The notes: a model not told the origin generated them from the sequence alone. A stretch of DNA of 10,738 nucleotides from Cyanobacteria bacterium Co-bin13 (GCA_014534385.1 JACVRP010000081.1:1-10738), one strand, 5' to 3'; counted from the first letter of the stretch, positions 1 to 6,193 are shown. Translations and numbers: made by a program.

Positions 1-224
1 AAGAGGAAGTGGTCATGCCAGGAGCGCTACCAATGAGGCCAACAATCTAGACTCAAACCGACAATGTTAGGTAGAAGCACACTGAAATGGAGGTGTTCCT
101 GCCGGGTCTTCTAGACACTGCCGATTTTGATCATAATCGGAACCTCGAAAAAGCGGTATTGCTTCCTAGGTTTAGTTTTTATTGCACCCAAAGAGAGAGC
201 TGCACCCAGGTGAAATATTAAGGA
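1..224. other. Non-coding stretch downstream of sigG
   Basis: No gene is supported here. On the plus strand the three frames entering from the left edge close at about 36, 48 and 70, so a short C-terminal tail of an outside gene could end here but cannot be recognised. On the minus strand the ATG at 134 stops after seven codons, and the ATG at 16 runs off the edge with no Shine-Dalgarno. In Synechocystis the sigG gene is followed by an anti-sigma gene. None begins within these 224 bp, unless it is the unsupported ATG at 16. The octamer TGCACCCA occurs twice in direct orientation at 183-190 and 201-208, and a 20-bp palindrome lies at 121-140. Confidence 0.6.
121..140. repeat. 20-bp near-perfect palindrome downstream of sigG
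   Basis: CCGATTTTGATCATAATCGG has 6-bp outer arms (CCGATT/AATCGG) and a central TGATCA palindrome, with one mismatched T/T pair between them (127/134). No T-run follows on either strand, so it is a poor intrinsic terminator. The symmetry suits a dimeric DNA-binding protein or a cruciform. Function is unknown. Confidence 0.55.
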
Positions 225-896
225 TTACTTGCAGCAGGGGCTGGTGTCGCCTAGATAGCCCTGCAGGTCACTCTGCAGCCGCTGTCGGGCGCGAGCAATG
301 CGAGACTTGACCGTACCTAGAGAGACGCCAGTTATCTCGGCAATTTCTTCGTAGGCTAACCCCTGAATTTCGCGCAGAATAATAGTGGTGCGGAAAACAT
401 CTGGGAGTTCAGCGATAGCCTGCTTCAGATGGTCGTAAAACTCCTGGGTCATCATGGTGTCAACGGGGCTGGGCTCAGAGGTAGGCACATCCCAATCGAC
501 TTCACCGTCTTCTACGGTGCGGGGGGCGTCTAGCGACAGCATAGTTTCTACCCGCTTGCGCTTGCGCAGCTCATCATAGAAAAGGTTTGTGACGATGCGG
601 CCTAACCAGCCCTTGAACTTATTAGGGTCGTTTAGGCGACGAATATTGCGGTAAACCCGAATCCAAACTTCTTGAGCCAGATCAGAGCGGTCTGACCAGT
701 CAGGAGCTAGATGGTAGAGCAGCTTGTCAACATGGGTTTGGTAGCGCCGCAGCAGCTCGGCAAAAGCCACTCGGTCAGGCCGTAGGTGTTCCTGGCAGCG
801 AAGCACCAGCTCGGAGTGGGAGAGTTGGTCAGGCGTGAGGGTGCCAGTCGTTGTCGTGACTGAAAATGGCCAGGACGTAGAAATTGATTGACTCAT
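225..896 (-). CDS. sigG: Group 3 (ECF-like) RNA polymerase sigma factor SigG
   Basis: This 223-residue protein directs RNA polymerase to a stress-type promoter set. Region 2 spans about residues 45-115, with the core-binding motif DLAQEVWIRVYRNI and the -10-recognising GWLGRIVTNLFYDELRKRKR. An acidic linker (120-148) follows. Region 4 lies at about 160-212, with a clear helix-turn-helix (AYEEIAEITGVSLGTVKSRI). Length and motifs fit the cyanobacterial SigG type; Synechocystis SigG is known as a group 3 sigma factor with an anti-sigma partner. The ATG at 896 is preceded by GGAAA with a 7-nt spacer, a modest ribosome binding site, and overlaps the stop of a 70-codon open frame as ATGA. The gene is divergent from the 1197 gene across a palindrome-rich spacer. 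The C-terminus ends in adjacent cysteines (PCCK), an oddity that could be redox-sensitive but may be incidental. No anti-sigma gene is visible next to it. Confidence 0.93.
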   Translation of the reverse strand: MSQSISTSWPFSVTTTTGTLTPDQLSHSELVLRCQEHLRPDRVAFAELLRRYQTHVDKLLYHLAPDWSDRSDLAQEVWIRVYRNIRRLNDPNKFKGWLGRIVTNLFYDELRKRKRVETMLSLDAPRTVEDGEVDWDVPTSEPSPVDTMMTQEFYDHLKQAIAELPDVFRTTIILREIQGLAYEEIAEITGVSLGTVKSRIARARQRLQSDLQGYLGDTSPCCK

Positions 897-1037
897 AACT
901 GCGTTTCCGGTTTTCTTTTCAAACAGCTAACGTTTTCAAGAGGCCCTGCAGGGTTTGAATCTGCGGCCATCTGGCACTGTGACTCGACGTGTTTCTTCGT
1001 TAGTTTTACTGTGCTAGTTACTCCTTCGCAGGGGGGA

Positions 1038-1063
1038 GTGTGCCTGTCAGCGTTTTGGCACAC
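1038..1063. repeat. Hairpin in the sigG leader (GTGTGCC/GGCACAC)
   Basis: A perfect 7-bp inverted repeat, GTGTGCC (1038-1044) and GGCACAC (1057-1063), encloses a 12-nt loop. On the minus strand it would lie in the untranslated leader of sigG if transcription starts near 1119. No T-run follows, so it is not an ordinary terminator. Function is unknown. Confidence 0.5.
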
Positions 1064-1076
1064 CCGTTTGATCATG

Positions 1077-1092
1077 AGGATTAGATAATCCT
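1077..1092. promoter_or_regulatory. 16-bp palindrome, candidate operator between sigG and the 1197 gene
   Basis: AGGATTAGATAATCCT consists of perfect 7-bp arms (AGGATTA/TAATCCT) around a GA centre. It sits about 34 bp from the palindromic -10-like element at 1125-1134, a reasonable position for a repressor or activator site acting on the divergent genes. The symmetry is seen directly; the operator role is inferred. Confidence 0.4.
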
Positions 1093-1124
1093 TGGCAAAC
1101 CTCATCCCTGGGTCAGATGCCAGA

Positions 1125-1134
1125 GAGTATACTC
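1125..1134. promoter_or_regulatory. Symmetrical -10 element, possible bidirectional promoter
   Basis: GAGTATACTC is a perfect 10-bp palindrome, so TATACT, a good -10 hexamer, reads on both strands: 1128-1133 plus and 1131-1126 minus. No convincing TTGACA-type -35 lies 16-18 bp away on either side, so recognition would depend on an activator or on a -35-less promoter type. It would give leaders of roughly 55 nt for the 1197 gene and roughly 220 nt for sigG. ATGCCA flanks it as a direct repeat at 1117-1122 and 1135-1140. Confidence 0.4.
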
Positions 1135-1183
1135 ATGCCATAAGAGGCAGTACAGATTAGTAGAAATCCCGTAGCAATTCAGT

Positions 1184-1188
1184 GGAAG
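1184..1188 (+). promoter_or_regulatory. Ribosome binding site that favours the ATG at 1197
   Basis: GGAAG lies 8 nt before the ATG at 1197. The alternative in-frame GTG at 1182 overlaps this motif and has no ribosome binding site of its own, so the ATG is preferred. Confidence 0.6.
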
Positions 1189-1196
1189 CGTTATTG

Positions 1197-1688
1197 ATGC
1201 AGTATCTGGCCAAGGTTCAGAAAAAAGCATTTTTGGGGGGCGCAGAACTGCTGCTGTTAGCCCAGCGCCAGGATGAAACTGCCTGGGAACTTCTTTCCTC
1301 AGAACGAATAGTAGAAACTTCAAATTTGATTGCTTTTCAAGAGGGGCATCTGGTGCTGGTGGCGTTAGATGGGCTCAACCAGATAGAAAGGGTGGAAGAT
1401 GCAACGCCCTGGGTTTTGGCTTTGGTGGAGCAGTATCTGGCCTATGGAGTAACTCCCCAAGCCTTGGAGCAGGAAATTGAGCGCGCGGAACGGTGGCGTC
1501 AGTCATTAACGCTAAAAAGTCAGGAAGTTGACCGACGGGCGCTGGAAACAGCGGCTCGGCGAGACGAGATTCAGGAGCTGGAGCGCAAGCTGAAGCTGGA
1601 GCAAGAGCAGCTAGAAGTTCGACGGGCTGAGTTAGAAGCGCTGGAAGCCCGCCTGAATGCCGCGCAAGAAGGGTCTGAGCAGAACTAG
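1197..1688 (+). CDS. Conserved-looking coiled-coil protein of unknown function, 163 aa
   Basis: I do not recognise a named family. The N-terminal 85 or so residues look like a small globular domain beginning MQYLAKVQKKAFLGGAELLL, with a hydrophobic strand HLVLVALDG near 50-60 and a helix WVLALVEQYL near 72-85. From about residue 90 to 158 the protein is a charged coiled coil rich in Glu, Arg, Leu and Gln (QELERKLKLEQEQLEVRR), then a short polar tail. No signal peptide or membrane segment is visible, so it is probably cytosolic. The start was chosen from the GGAAG site upstream; a GTG at 1182 would add five residues. It is divergent from sigG with shared upstream DNA, so co-regulation is possible. 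Codon use and sequence character look like a real gene, and similar proteins seem familiar from cyanobacteria, though I could not check this. Confidence 0.8.
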   Translation: MQYLAKVQKKAFLGGAELLLLAQRQDETAWELLSSERIVETSNLIAFQEGHLVLVALDGLNQIERVEDATPWVLALVEQYLAYGVTPQALEQEIERAERWRQSLTLKSQEVDRRALETAARRDEIQELERKLKLEQEQLEVRRAELEALEARLNAAQEGSEQN

Positions 1689-1703
1689 GATCCAGTAAAC
1701 TAA

Positions 1704-1750
1704 TTGCTCACGAGCTGTCTGCTGGGGTCCAGTGAGGCTCCGCTGAGCAA
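1704..1750 (+). repeat. Long imperfect hairpin after the 1197 gene
   Basis: TTGCTCA (1704-1710) pairs with TGAGCAA (1744-1750). Inside it GAGC (1712-1715) pairs with GCTC (1737-1740), and CTGG (1722-1725) with CCAG (1729-1732). The hairpin starts 15 nt after the stop codon, but no long T-run follows (only CTTT near 1761). It may stabilise the mRNA 3' end or act as a weak terminator. Confidence 0.45.
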
Positions 1751-1778
1751 GCAGCAGGCTCTTTAGATAACCCTTATG

Positions 1779-1897
1779 TAGCGATATAGCTGTCGCCACA
1801 TAACTTAGGACATCCGATTGTTTGGGGGTGTGGGGGCTGCGCCCCCAGCCAGGGGTTCCACCCCTGCACCCCGGCCTAACACCAATGGCTATCGCTA
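1779..1897. repeat. MITE-like inverted-repeat element with a three-way-junction core
   Basis: The ends are an 8-bp inverted repeat, TAGCGATA (1779-1786) and TATCGCTA (1890-1897). A second pair, TTAGG (1805-1809) and CCTAA (1875-1879), is nested inside. The core 1825-1872 folds completely: outer stem GGGGTG/CACCCC (1825-1830 with 1867-1872), hairpin one TGGGGGC/GCCCCCA (1831-1837 with 1841-1847), and hairpin two CAGGGGT/ACCCCTG (1850-1856 with 1860-1866), leaving only GC at 1848-1849 unpaired at the junction. A separate stem-loop (TTATGT/ACATAA with GCGA/TCGC, 1774-1803) overlaps the left end. There is no coding capacity. The pattern suits a small non-autonomous repeat; the TA at each outer end could be a TA target duplication, but that is inference. 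Confidence 0.55.
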
Positions 1898-1904
1898 TAG
1901 ATCA

Positions 1905-1947
1905 AAAAAAGGGTGCATTGTCGCTTTGGCGCAATGCACCCTTTTTT
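1905..1947. terminator. Bidirectional intrinsic terminator between convergent genes
   Basis: A perfect 16-bp stem pairs AAAAAAGGGTGCATTG (1905-1920) with CAATGCACCCTTTTTT (1932-1947). The 11-nt loop can itself add a CGC/GCG pairing. The stem begins with an A-run and ends with a T-run, so it works on both strands: on plus it ends the 1197 gene's transcript (after a 216-nt structured tail), and on minus it ends the ABC1 kinase transcript 30 nt past its stop. A third copy of GGGTGC at 1948-1953 can pair with GCACCC (1936-1941) as a competing fold. Confidence 0.9.
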
Positions 1948-1976
1948 GGGTGCCTCCTTAGGAGTGTTTCGGCTCG

Positions 1977-4004
1977 TTACGACCGAGTTGGGGCTAGGGC
2001 AGAAAGAGGGACAGGGGGCCGCCTTAACACTGCTGCCGATCCGGCCTGGGGAGCTTCTGTGGCTAGCAAGAAATCTCGTATTAGGCGGGCTAGAGCCCGC
2101 TGAGCCAGGCCGCTGAAGATGCGCTGGCCCATATCGCGAGTTTCGGCCTTGAACAAAATTTTGGGCAGCTTTGTGGCAATGAGACTTGGGTCAAAGCCTT
2201 TGGTATGGCGCAAGATATCGACAATTTTGAGAATGTGGTCGATTTCGCTGGCGCTTTTGGGTGCGGTAGGAGCAATGGGTGCTGGGGCATCGGCCAGGCC
2301 CAGGCGCTCCTGTAGCTTCTGGGAAACGTTTTGCAGGGTGTTGTGGCCGAGGGAATCTAGCCCTCGCACCAGTTCATCGACGATGCGATCGCGAATAAAT
2401 GTGCCGCGCTCTGAGAACAGAAACTCCAGAGTTTGATCTAGCACCGCATCAAGGTCATAGTCATCGCTGTCGCTGGCATTGCGTAGCAGGTTCTCCAACC
2501 GATTCCAGCGAAAGCGACCCTCTTTGAACAGCAAGTCTCGCAGCGAGGTGCGCAGCTGGGGTGAGGAGTCGGTCAGCAGCCGCTTGGCGATGTAGGGGTA
2601 GGCTTTGCTGAGCACCTTGAAGTCAGGATCAACGTTGATGGCAATGCCTTCGAGCGTGACCAGAGAACGGATGATCAGGGCGTAGTAGGCAGGTACCCGG
2701 AAGGGATACTCATACATCAGCGCTGAAAACTCATCGGTGATGCTCTTGAAATTCAGTTCGGCAACGCTGGCTCCCAGCGCATTGCTAAACACCTCAGACA
2801 GCGCCGGCACAATGGGTCTCAAGTCCGTGTCTGGGGTGAGAAACTCCAGGTTCACATAGTCCCGGGCTAGCCCTTCGAAGTCGCGGTTGACCATATGCAC
2901 AACTGCTTCAATCAGGCCGTAGCGCTGGTAGGGCTTGACCTCACTCATCATGCCGAAGTCGAGGTAGGCCAGCTTACCATCGGGCGTGGCCAGCAGGTTG
3001 CCGGGGTGGGGGTCAGCGTGGAAAAAGCCGTGCTCCAGGAGCTGCCGCAGAGAGCACTGCACGCCCACATCAATCAGGTAGGTGGCATCGATGCCCTGGG
3101 CCTTGAGCTGTTCAATATTGGTCAGCTTGGTGCCGGTAATCCACTCCATTGTCAGCACCCGCCGGGCCGTGTAGGCCTCATAGATGCGGGGCACATAGAT
3201 ATCGCGCAGATGGCCATATAGGGAAGCAAACCGCTCGGCGTTTTGAGCCTCGTGGGTGTAGTCCATCTCCTCGAAGATGCGGGTGCCAAACTCATCCATG
3301 ATGCCGACCAAATCGCTGCGCACCTGGGAAATTCGCTTAGTAGCAAACTGGGCCAGCCACCTCAGAATGTAGAGGTCGCGGGTGATCTGCTGGGCCAGAC
3401 CAGGGCGCTGCACCTTGACGGCAACCTCTTCTCCGGTGTGCAGACGGCCCCGATAAACCTGCCCCAGCGAAGCAGCGGCAATCGGCTCGGCAGAGAGTTC
3501 GGCAAACAGCTGTGACGGCGGCGCTCCCAGCTCTGTCTCAATGAATTGAAAGGCCAGTTCATTGGGGAAGGGCGGCAGCTGATCTTGGAGCTTAGTCAGC
3601 TCCTCTAGAAAAGTAGGGGGAACCAGGTCAGGCCGGGTCGAGAGGGCCTGTCCTACCTTGATGTAGGCTGGGCCTAGACGGGTCAGTATCTGCCGAAACT
3701 GCTGGGCCCGCAGCGTTTCCTTTTGGACTGTCTGCTGGGTGCGGCGGTCCCACCAGAGACCCAGGTAAAACATCGCAAAGGGCACCAGGATACTGAGCAG
3801 GCGGCTCAGTATCTGCAGCGGTCGCCTGCCGTAATAGGCTGAGATCGCATCCGGGTCGTAGGTCAGGGCGGTCAGCGGGTTCTGCTGACGCTCCGGCACA
3901 CTGGGGAGCCGCTCGGCCGTTAATAGCGGAGCTGGTTCGGCGGTCAGCGGCATTAAAGCGCTATCAGTTACAGGTGCGATCGCGTCCCGGTTATCGGCAT
4001 CCAT
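1977..4004 (-). CDS. ABC1/AarF/UbiB-family atypical kinase, 675 aa
   Basis: This is a member of the ABC1K/UbiB protein-kinase-like family, which in bacteria and plastids is linked to quinone and prenyl-lipid metabolism and stress; whether it phosphorylates proteins is not settled. In order: a Pro/Ala-rich leader (1-50), a hydrophobic stretch near 67-84, the diagnostic KVGQ motif at about 116-119, the Ala-rich nucleotide loop AAASLGQV at about 176-183 replacing the usual Gly-rich loop, VAVK with the lysine at about 197, the catalytic HADPHPGN at about 329-336, and LDFG with the metal-binding Asp at about 349. All key residues are present. The 300-residue C-terminal extension is long but within the family range. 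The start at 4004 is chosen because AGGAAG lies just upstream; an open frame reaches 4115 (37 more residues) without a comparable site. It is divergent from recN and convergent with the 1197 gene, sharing the 1905-1947 terminator. Confidence 0.94.
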   Translation of the reverse strand: MDADNRDAIAPVTDSALMPLTAEPAPLLTAERLPSVPERQQNPLTALTYDPDAISAYYGRRPLQILSRLLSILVPFAMFYLGLWWDRRTQQTVQKETLRAQQFRQILTRLGPAYIKVGQALSTRPDLVPPTFLEELTKLQDQLPPFPNELAFQFIETELGAPPSQLFAELSAEPIAAASLGQVYRGRLHTGEEVAVKVQRPGLAQQITRDLYILRWLAQFATKRISQVRSDLVGIMDEFGTRIFEEMDYTHEAQNAERFASLYGHLRDIYVPRIYEAYTARRVLTMEWITGTKLTNIEQLKAQGIDATYLIDVGVQCSLRQLLEHGFFHADPHPGNLLATPDGKLAYLDFGMMSEVKPYQRYGLIEAVVHMVNRDFEGLARDYVNLEFLTPDTDLRPIVPALSEVFSNALGASVAELNFKSITDEFSALMYEYPFRVPAYYALIIRSLVTLEGIAINVDPDFKVLSKAYPYIAKRLLTDSSPQLRTSLRDLLFKEGRFRWNRLENLLRNASDSDDYDLDAVLDQTLEFLFSERGTFIRDRIVDELVRGLDSLGHNTLQNVSQKLQERLGLADAPAPIAPTAPKSASEIDHILKIVDILRHTKGFDPSLIATKLPKILFKAETRDMGQRIFSGLAQRALARLIRDFLLATEAPQAGSAAVLRRPPVPLSALAPTRS

Positions 4005-4009
4005 TGTTG

Positions 4010-4015
4010 CTTCCT
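4010..4015 (-). promoter_or_regulatory. Ribosome binding site that sets the ABC1 kinase start
   Basis: On the minus strand AGGAAG ends 5 nt before the ATG at 4004-4002. Upstream in-frame ATGs at about 4049 and at 4115 lack such a site. Confidence 0.6.
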
Positions 4016-4154
4016 GGGTGGCAGAGGTGAGATTGGCCGTCACAGTCATTAAACCGAAAGGAGGTTCCTGTAAAGTATTGTAATGGCCTGGAGCCAAAGA
4101 CTTGGGTCGAGACATCCGTACTCAACACCGCCCCAACCTTTAAAAGTCAATACA

Positions 4155-4174
4155 AAAGTACTTTGAAAGTACTT
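4155..4174. promoter_or_regulatory. Perfect 19-bp palindrome, candidate operator between ABC1K and recN
   Basis: AAGTACTTTGAAAGTACTT (4156-4174) has perfect 9-bp arms around a central G. The same bases read as two AAAGTACTT copies at 4155-4163 and 4166-4174, 11 bp apart, which puts two AAGTACTT palindromes on the same DNA face. TAGAAT at 4174-4179 could be the recN -10, in which case the palindrome would sit over the spacer and -35 region, a repressor-like position. It does not fit the published cyanobacterial LexA box (four bases between GTAC and GTWC; here seven) nor the NtcA site (GTA-N8-TAC; here N9). Confidence 0.5.
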
Positions 4175-4302
4175 AGAATAAGTTCTGAGAGTCTTTTTGG
4201 TGACCCGTTTCAGAGGATGCTCCCTGGTCTTACCGAGATTGTCTAACCTGAAGATCTGTCTTCCAAGATCTGTGCGCTCACTCTGTCAGCCTGGTCTCCC
4301 CT

Positions 4303-6087
4303 ATGCTCACTGCTCTTCACATTGAGAACTTCGCACTGATCGACCAGCTGGATCTCCAGCTTCAGCCTGGCCTGAACGTGCTGACGGGAGAAACCGGAGC
4401 TGGAAAATCCATCATTTTAGATGCCTTAGACGCAGTTCTGGGCGGCAAGGCCAGCCAGCGCCTGATTCGCACGGGCACCCCTCGCGCCCTCGTTGAGGCC
4501 ACCTTTACCCTCACTCCCGCCATAGCCCAGTGGCTAGAGGCCAACAAAATCGAAATCGAGGCCGACCAGCTGGTCTGTAGCCGGGAGCTGACCGCTGGTC
4601 GTGGGGCCATCCGCAGCCGGTCGCGGCTCAATGGGGTGCTGGTCAACAAGCCTCAGATAGAAACCCTGCGCCAGCTGCTCCTCGAAATTACGGCTCAAGG
4701 CCAAACCCTGCAGGTTGGTTCGCCCGATTTACAGCGGGAGTGGCTAGACAGCTTTGGAGGGCAGAAGCTGCTGCTCCAGCGCCAGGAAGTGGCTCAGGCC
4801 TACGAAGCGGCTACCCAGGCCAGGCAAGCCCTGGAGCGCCGCCGCAAAGCCGAGCAGGACCGACTAGAGCAGCTTGATCTGTTTGAGCACCAGGCCCGAG
4901 AACTCAATGGGGTCAACCTGACCACGCCCGACGAACTGGATCTGCTGGAGCAGGAGCAGCAGCGCCTGAGCCACAGCGTTGAACTGCAGCAGCAGAGCTA
5001 CCAGGTCTATCAAATTCTCTATGAAAACGATGCTGGCACAGGGGCCGAGGCCTGCTCCGATCTGCTGGGCAAAGCTGAAGACATCCTCAGCGACATGCTG
5101 CGCTACGACCCCGAAGTAGACTCGATTCTTTCGATGGTAAGCGAGGCCCTATCTCGAGTTGAGGAGGCCGGTCGCCAGATCAATGCCTACGGAGAAAATA
5201 TCGAGGCTGACCCTCAGCGCTTAGAAGAAGTCGAGCAGCGCATTCGGCAGCTGAAAAGCCTCTGCCGCAAATACGGTCGCTCGTTGGGCGAACTGATCGA
5301 ATACCGCGACGAAATTCAAGGCTCACTAGACCTGATGAACGGTGACGGGCAATCGCTCGAAGCCTTGGAAGAAGCCTATGAGGCGCGCCGTCAGGTTTTA
5401 GGAAAAGCCTGCAGCCAGCTTCTAGAGCTGAGAAAACAGGCCGCTAAAACCCTCGAAACCAAGCTGGTGGCCGAGCTAAAGCCGCTGGCTATGGACCGGG
5501 TGCAGTTTAAGGTTGACCTGCGAGCGGTAGAACCGACGGTAATGGGCACCGAACGGGTGCAGTTTCTCTTTAGCCCCAACCCCGGTGAGCCGCTGCAGCC
5601 GCTGGCAGAGACCGCTTCTGGTGGCGAGATGAGCCGGTTTTTGCTGGCCCTCAAAGCCTGTTTTTCAGACACAGACCTGGGCAGTACTCTGGTGTTTGAC
5701 GAGATTGATGTCGGCGTTTCCGGACGAGTGGCCCAGGCGATTGCCGAAAAGCTCTATCAGCTAGGGCGACAGCACCAGGTGCTCTGTGTCACCCACCAGC
5801 CCATGGTGGCGGCGATGGCTGACGCTCACTTCCGGGTGGGCAAACACCTGATTGATGAAGCGGAAAAACTGGCTCCCAAGCGCCGCAAGTCCCGCCCCAA
5901 ATCATCGGAAGAGGGCACTGTAGCCGTCGTCGAGGACGTTCGTACCGTTGTTCGGGTGGTGCCCCTGAGCCAGGATGAGCGGCGAGAAGAGCTAGCTCAG
6001 CTAGCAGGCGGGCACTCTCACCAGGAGTCTTTATCTTTTGCGGAGGCGCTACTCAGCCAGGCCGCCGGTATTCGCCAGCAGCAGTAA
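4303..6087 (+). CDS. recN: DNA repair ATPase RecN
   Basis: RecN is an SMC-like ATPase that acts in the cytosol on DNA double-strand breaks during recombinational repair. The start MLTALHIENFALIDQLDL is typical of the family. Walker A is GETGAGKS at residues 29-36. A long coiled-coil region runs from about 155 to 415 with a break in the middle, as expected for the hinge-bearing arm. The ABC signature TASGGEMS is at 437-444 and Walker B with the catalytic glutamate is LVFDEID ending at 469. The D-loop region GVSGRVA and the H-loop THQP follow. At 594 residues it is slightly longer than most RecN proteins (about 550-580). The extra length lies around residues 515-546, a Lys/Arg-rich then acidic insert before the conserved VRVVPLSQDER segment. 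The ATG at 4303 has no clear Shine-Dalgarno, which is common in cyanobacteria. AAGATCTGT is repeated at 4251-4259 and 4265-4273 in the leader. Confidence 0.97.
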   Translation: MLTALHIENFALIDQLDLQLQPGLNVLTGETGAGKSIILDALDAVLGGKASQRLIRTGTPRALVEATFTLTPAIAQWLEANKIEIEADQLVCSRELTAGRGAIRSRSRLNGVLVNKPQIETLRQLLLEITAQGQTLQVGSPDLQREWLDSFGGQKLLLQRQEVAQAYEAATQARQALERRRKAEQDRLEQLDLFEHQARELNGVNLTTPDELDLLEQEQQRLSHSVELQQQSYQVYQILYENDAGTGAEACSDLLGKAEDILSDMLRYDPEVDSILSMVSEALSRVEEAGRQINAYGENIEADPQRLEEVEQRIRQLKSLCRKYGRSLGELIEYRDEIQGSLDLMNGDGQSLEALEEAYEARRQVLGKACSQLLELRKQAAKTLETKLVAELKPLAMDRVQFKVDLRAVEPTVMGTERVQFLFSPNPGEPLQPLAETASGGEMSRFLLALKACFSDTDLGSTLVFDEIDVGVSGRVAQAIAEKLYQLGRQHQVLCVTHQPMVAAMADAHFRVGKHLIDEAEKLAPKRRKSRPKSSEEGTVAVVEDVRTVVRVVPLSQDERREELAQLAGGHSHQESLSFAEALLSQAAGIRQQQ

Positions 6088-6142
6088 GCCGGTCGCTAAC
6101 ATCCTCTCTCAATATCCCCTCTATAGTTGCCGCTAACCCCGT

Positions 6143-6179
6143 TGCCCCTTACTATTGGGGGCATTGGAAACCCCTATAG
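6143..6179 (+). promoter_or_regulatory. Leader of the antiporter gene with two mutually exclusive hairpins
   Basis: TGCCCC (6143-6148) can pair with GGGGCA (6158-6163). Alternatively CTAT plus GGGG (6152-6160) pair with CCCC plus ATAG (6171-6179) around a single T/T mismatch, closing 14 nt before the ATG at 6194. The G-run at 6157-6161 is shared, so only one fold can exist at a time. A weak -10 (TATAGT, 6122-6127) lies just upstream. Regulatory meaning is inferred only. Confidence 0.35.
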
Positions 6180-6193
6180 AAGCGATCGCAATC

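Noticed and set aside
888..1088. Plus-strand open frame of 66 codons in the sigG upstream region
   Set aside because: No ribosome binding site, no recognisable sequence character, overlaps the sigG start and leader.
1704..1761. Intrinsic terminator immediately after the 1197 gene
   Set aside because: The hairpin is real but only CTTT follows; the strong terminator is at 1905-1947.
4058..4085. Perfect Shine-Dalgarno AAGGAGG on the plus strand with a small ORF starting at 4083
   Set aside because: The ATG is 18 nt away, the frame is only about 27 codons, and the region is antisense to the leader of the ABC1 kinase gene; most likely chance.
4155..4174. LexA (SOS) box or NtcA site upstream of recN
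   Set aside because: Spacing is wrong for both: seven bases between the GTAC halves instead of four for the cyanobacterial LexA box, and GTA-N9-TAC instead of N8 for NtcA.
6155..6193. TTG start for the antiporter adding 13 residues
   Set aside because: No ribosome binding site; the codon lies within the leader hairpins, and the ATG at 6194 gives a more typical N-terminus.
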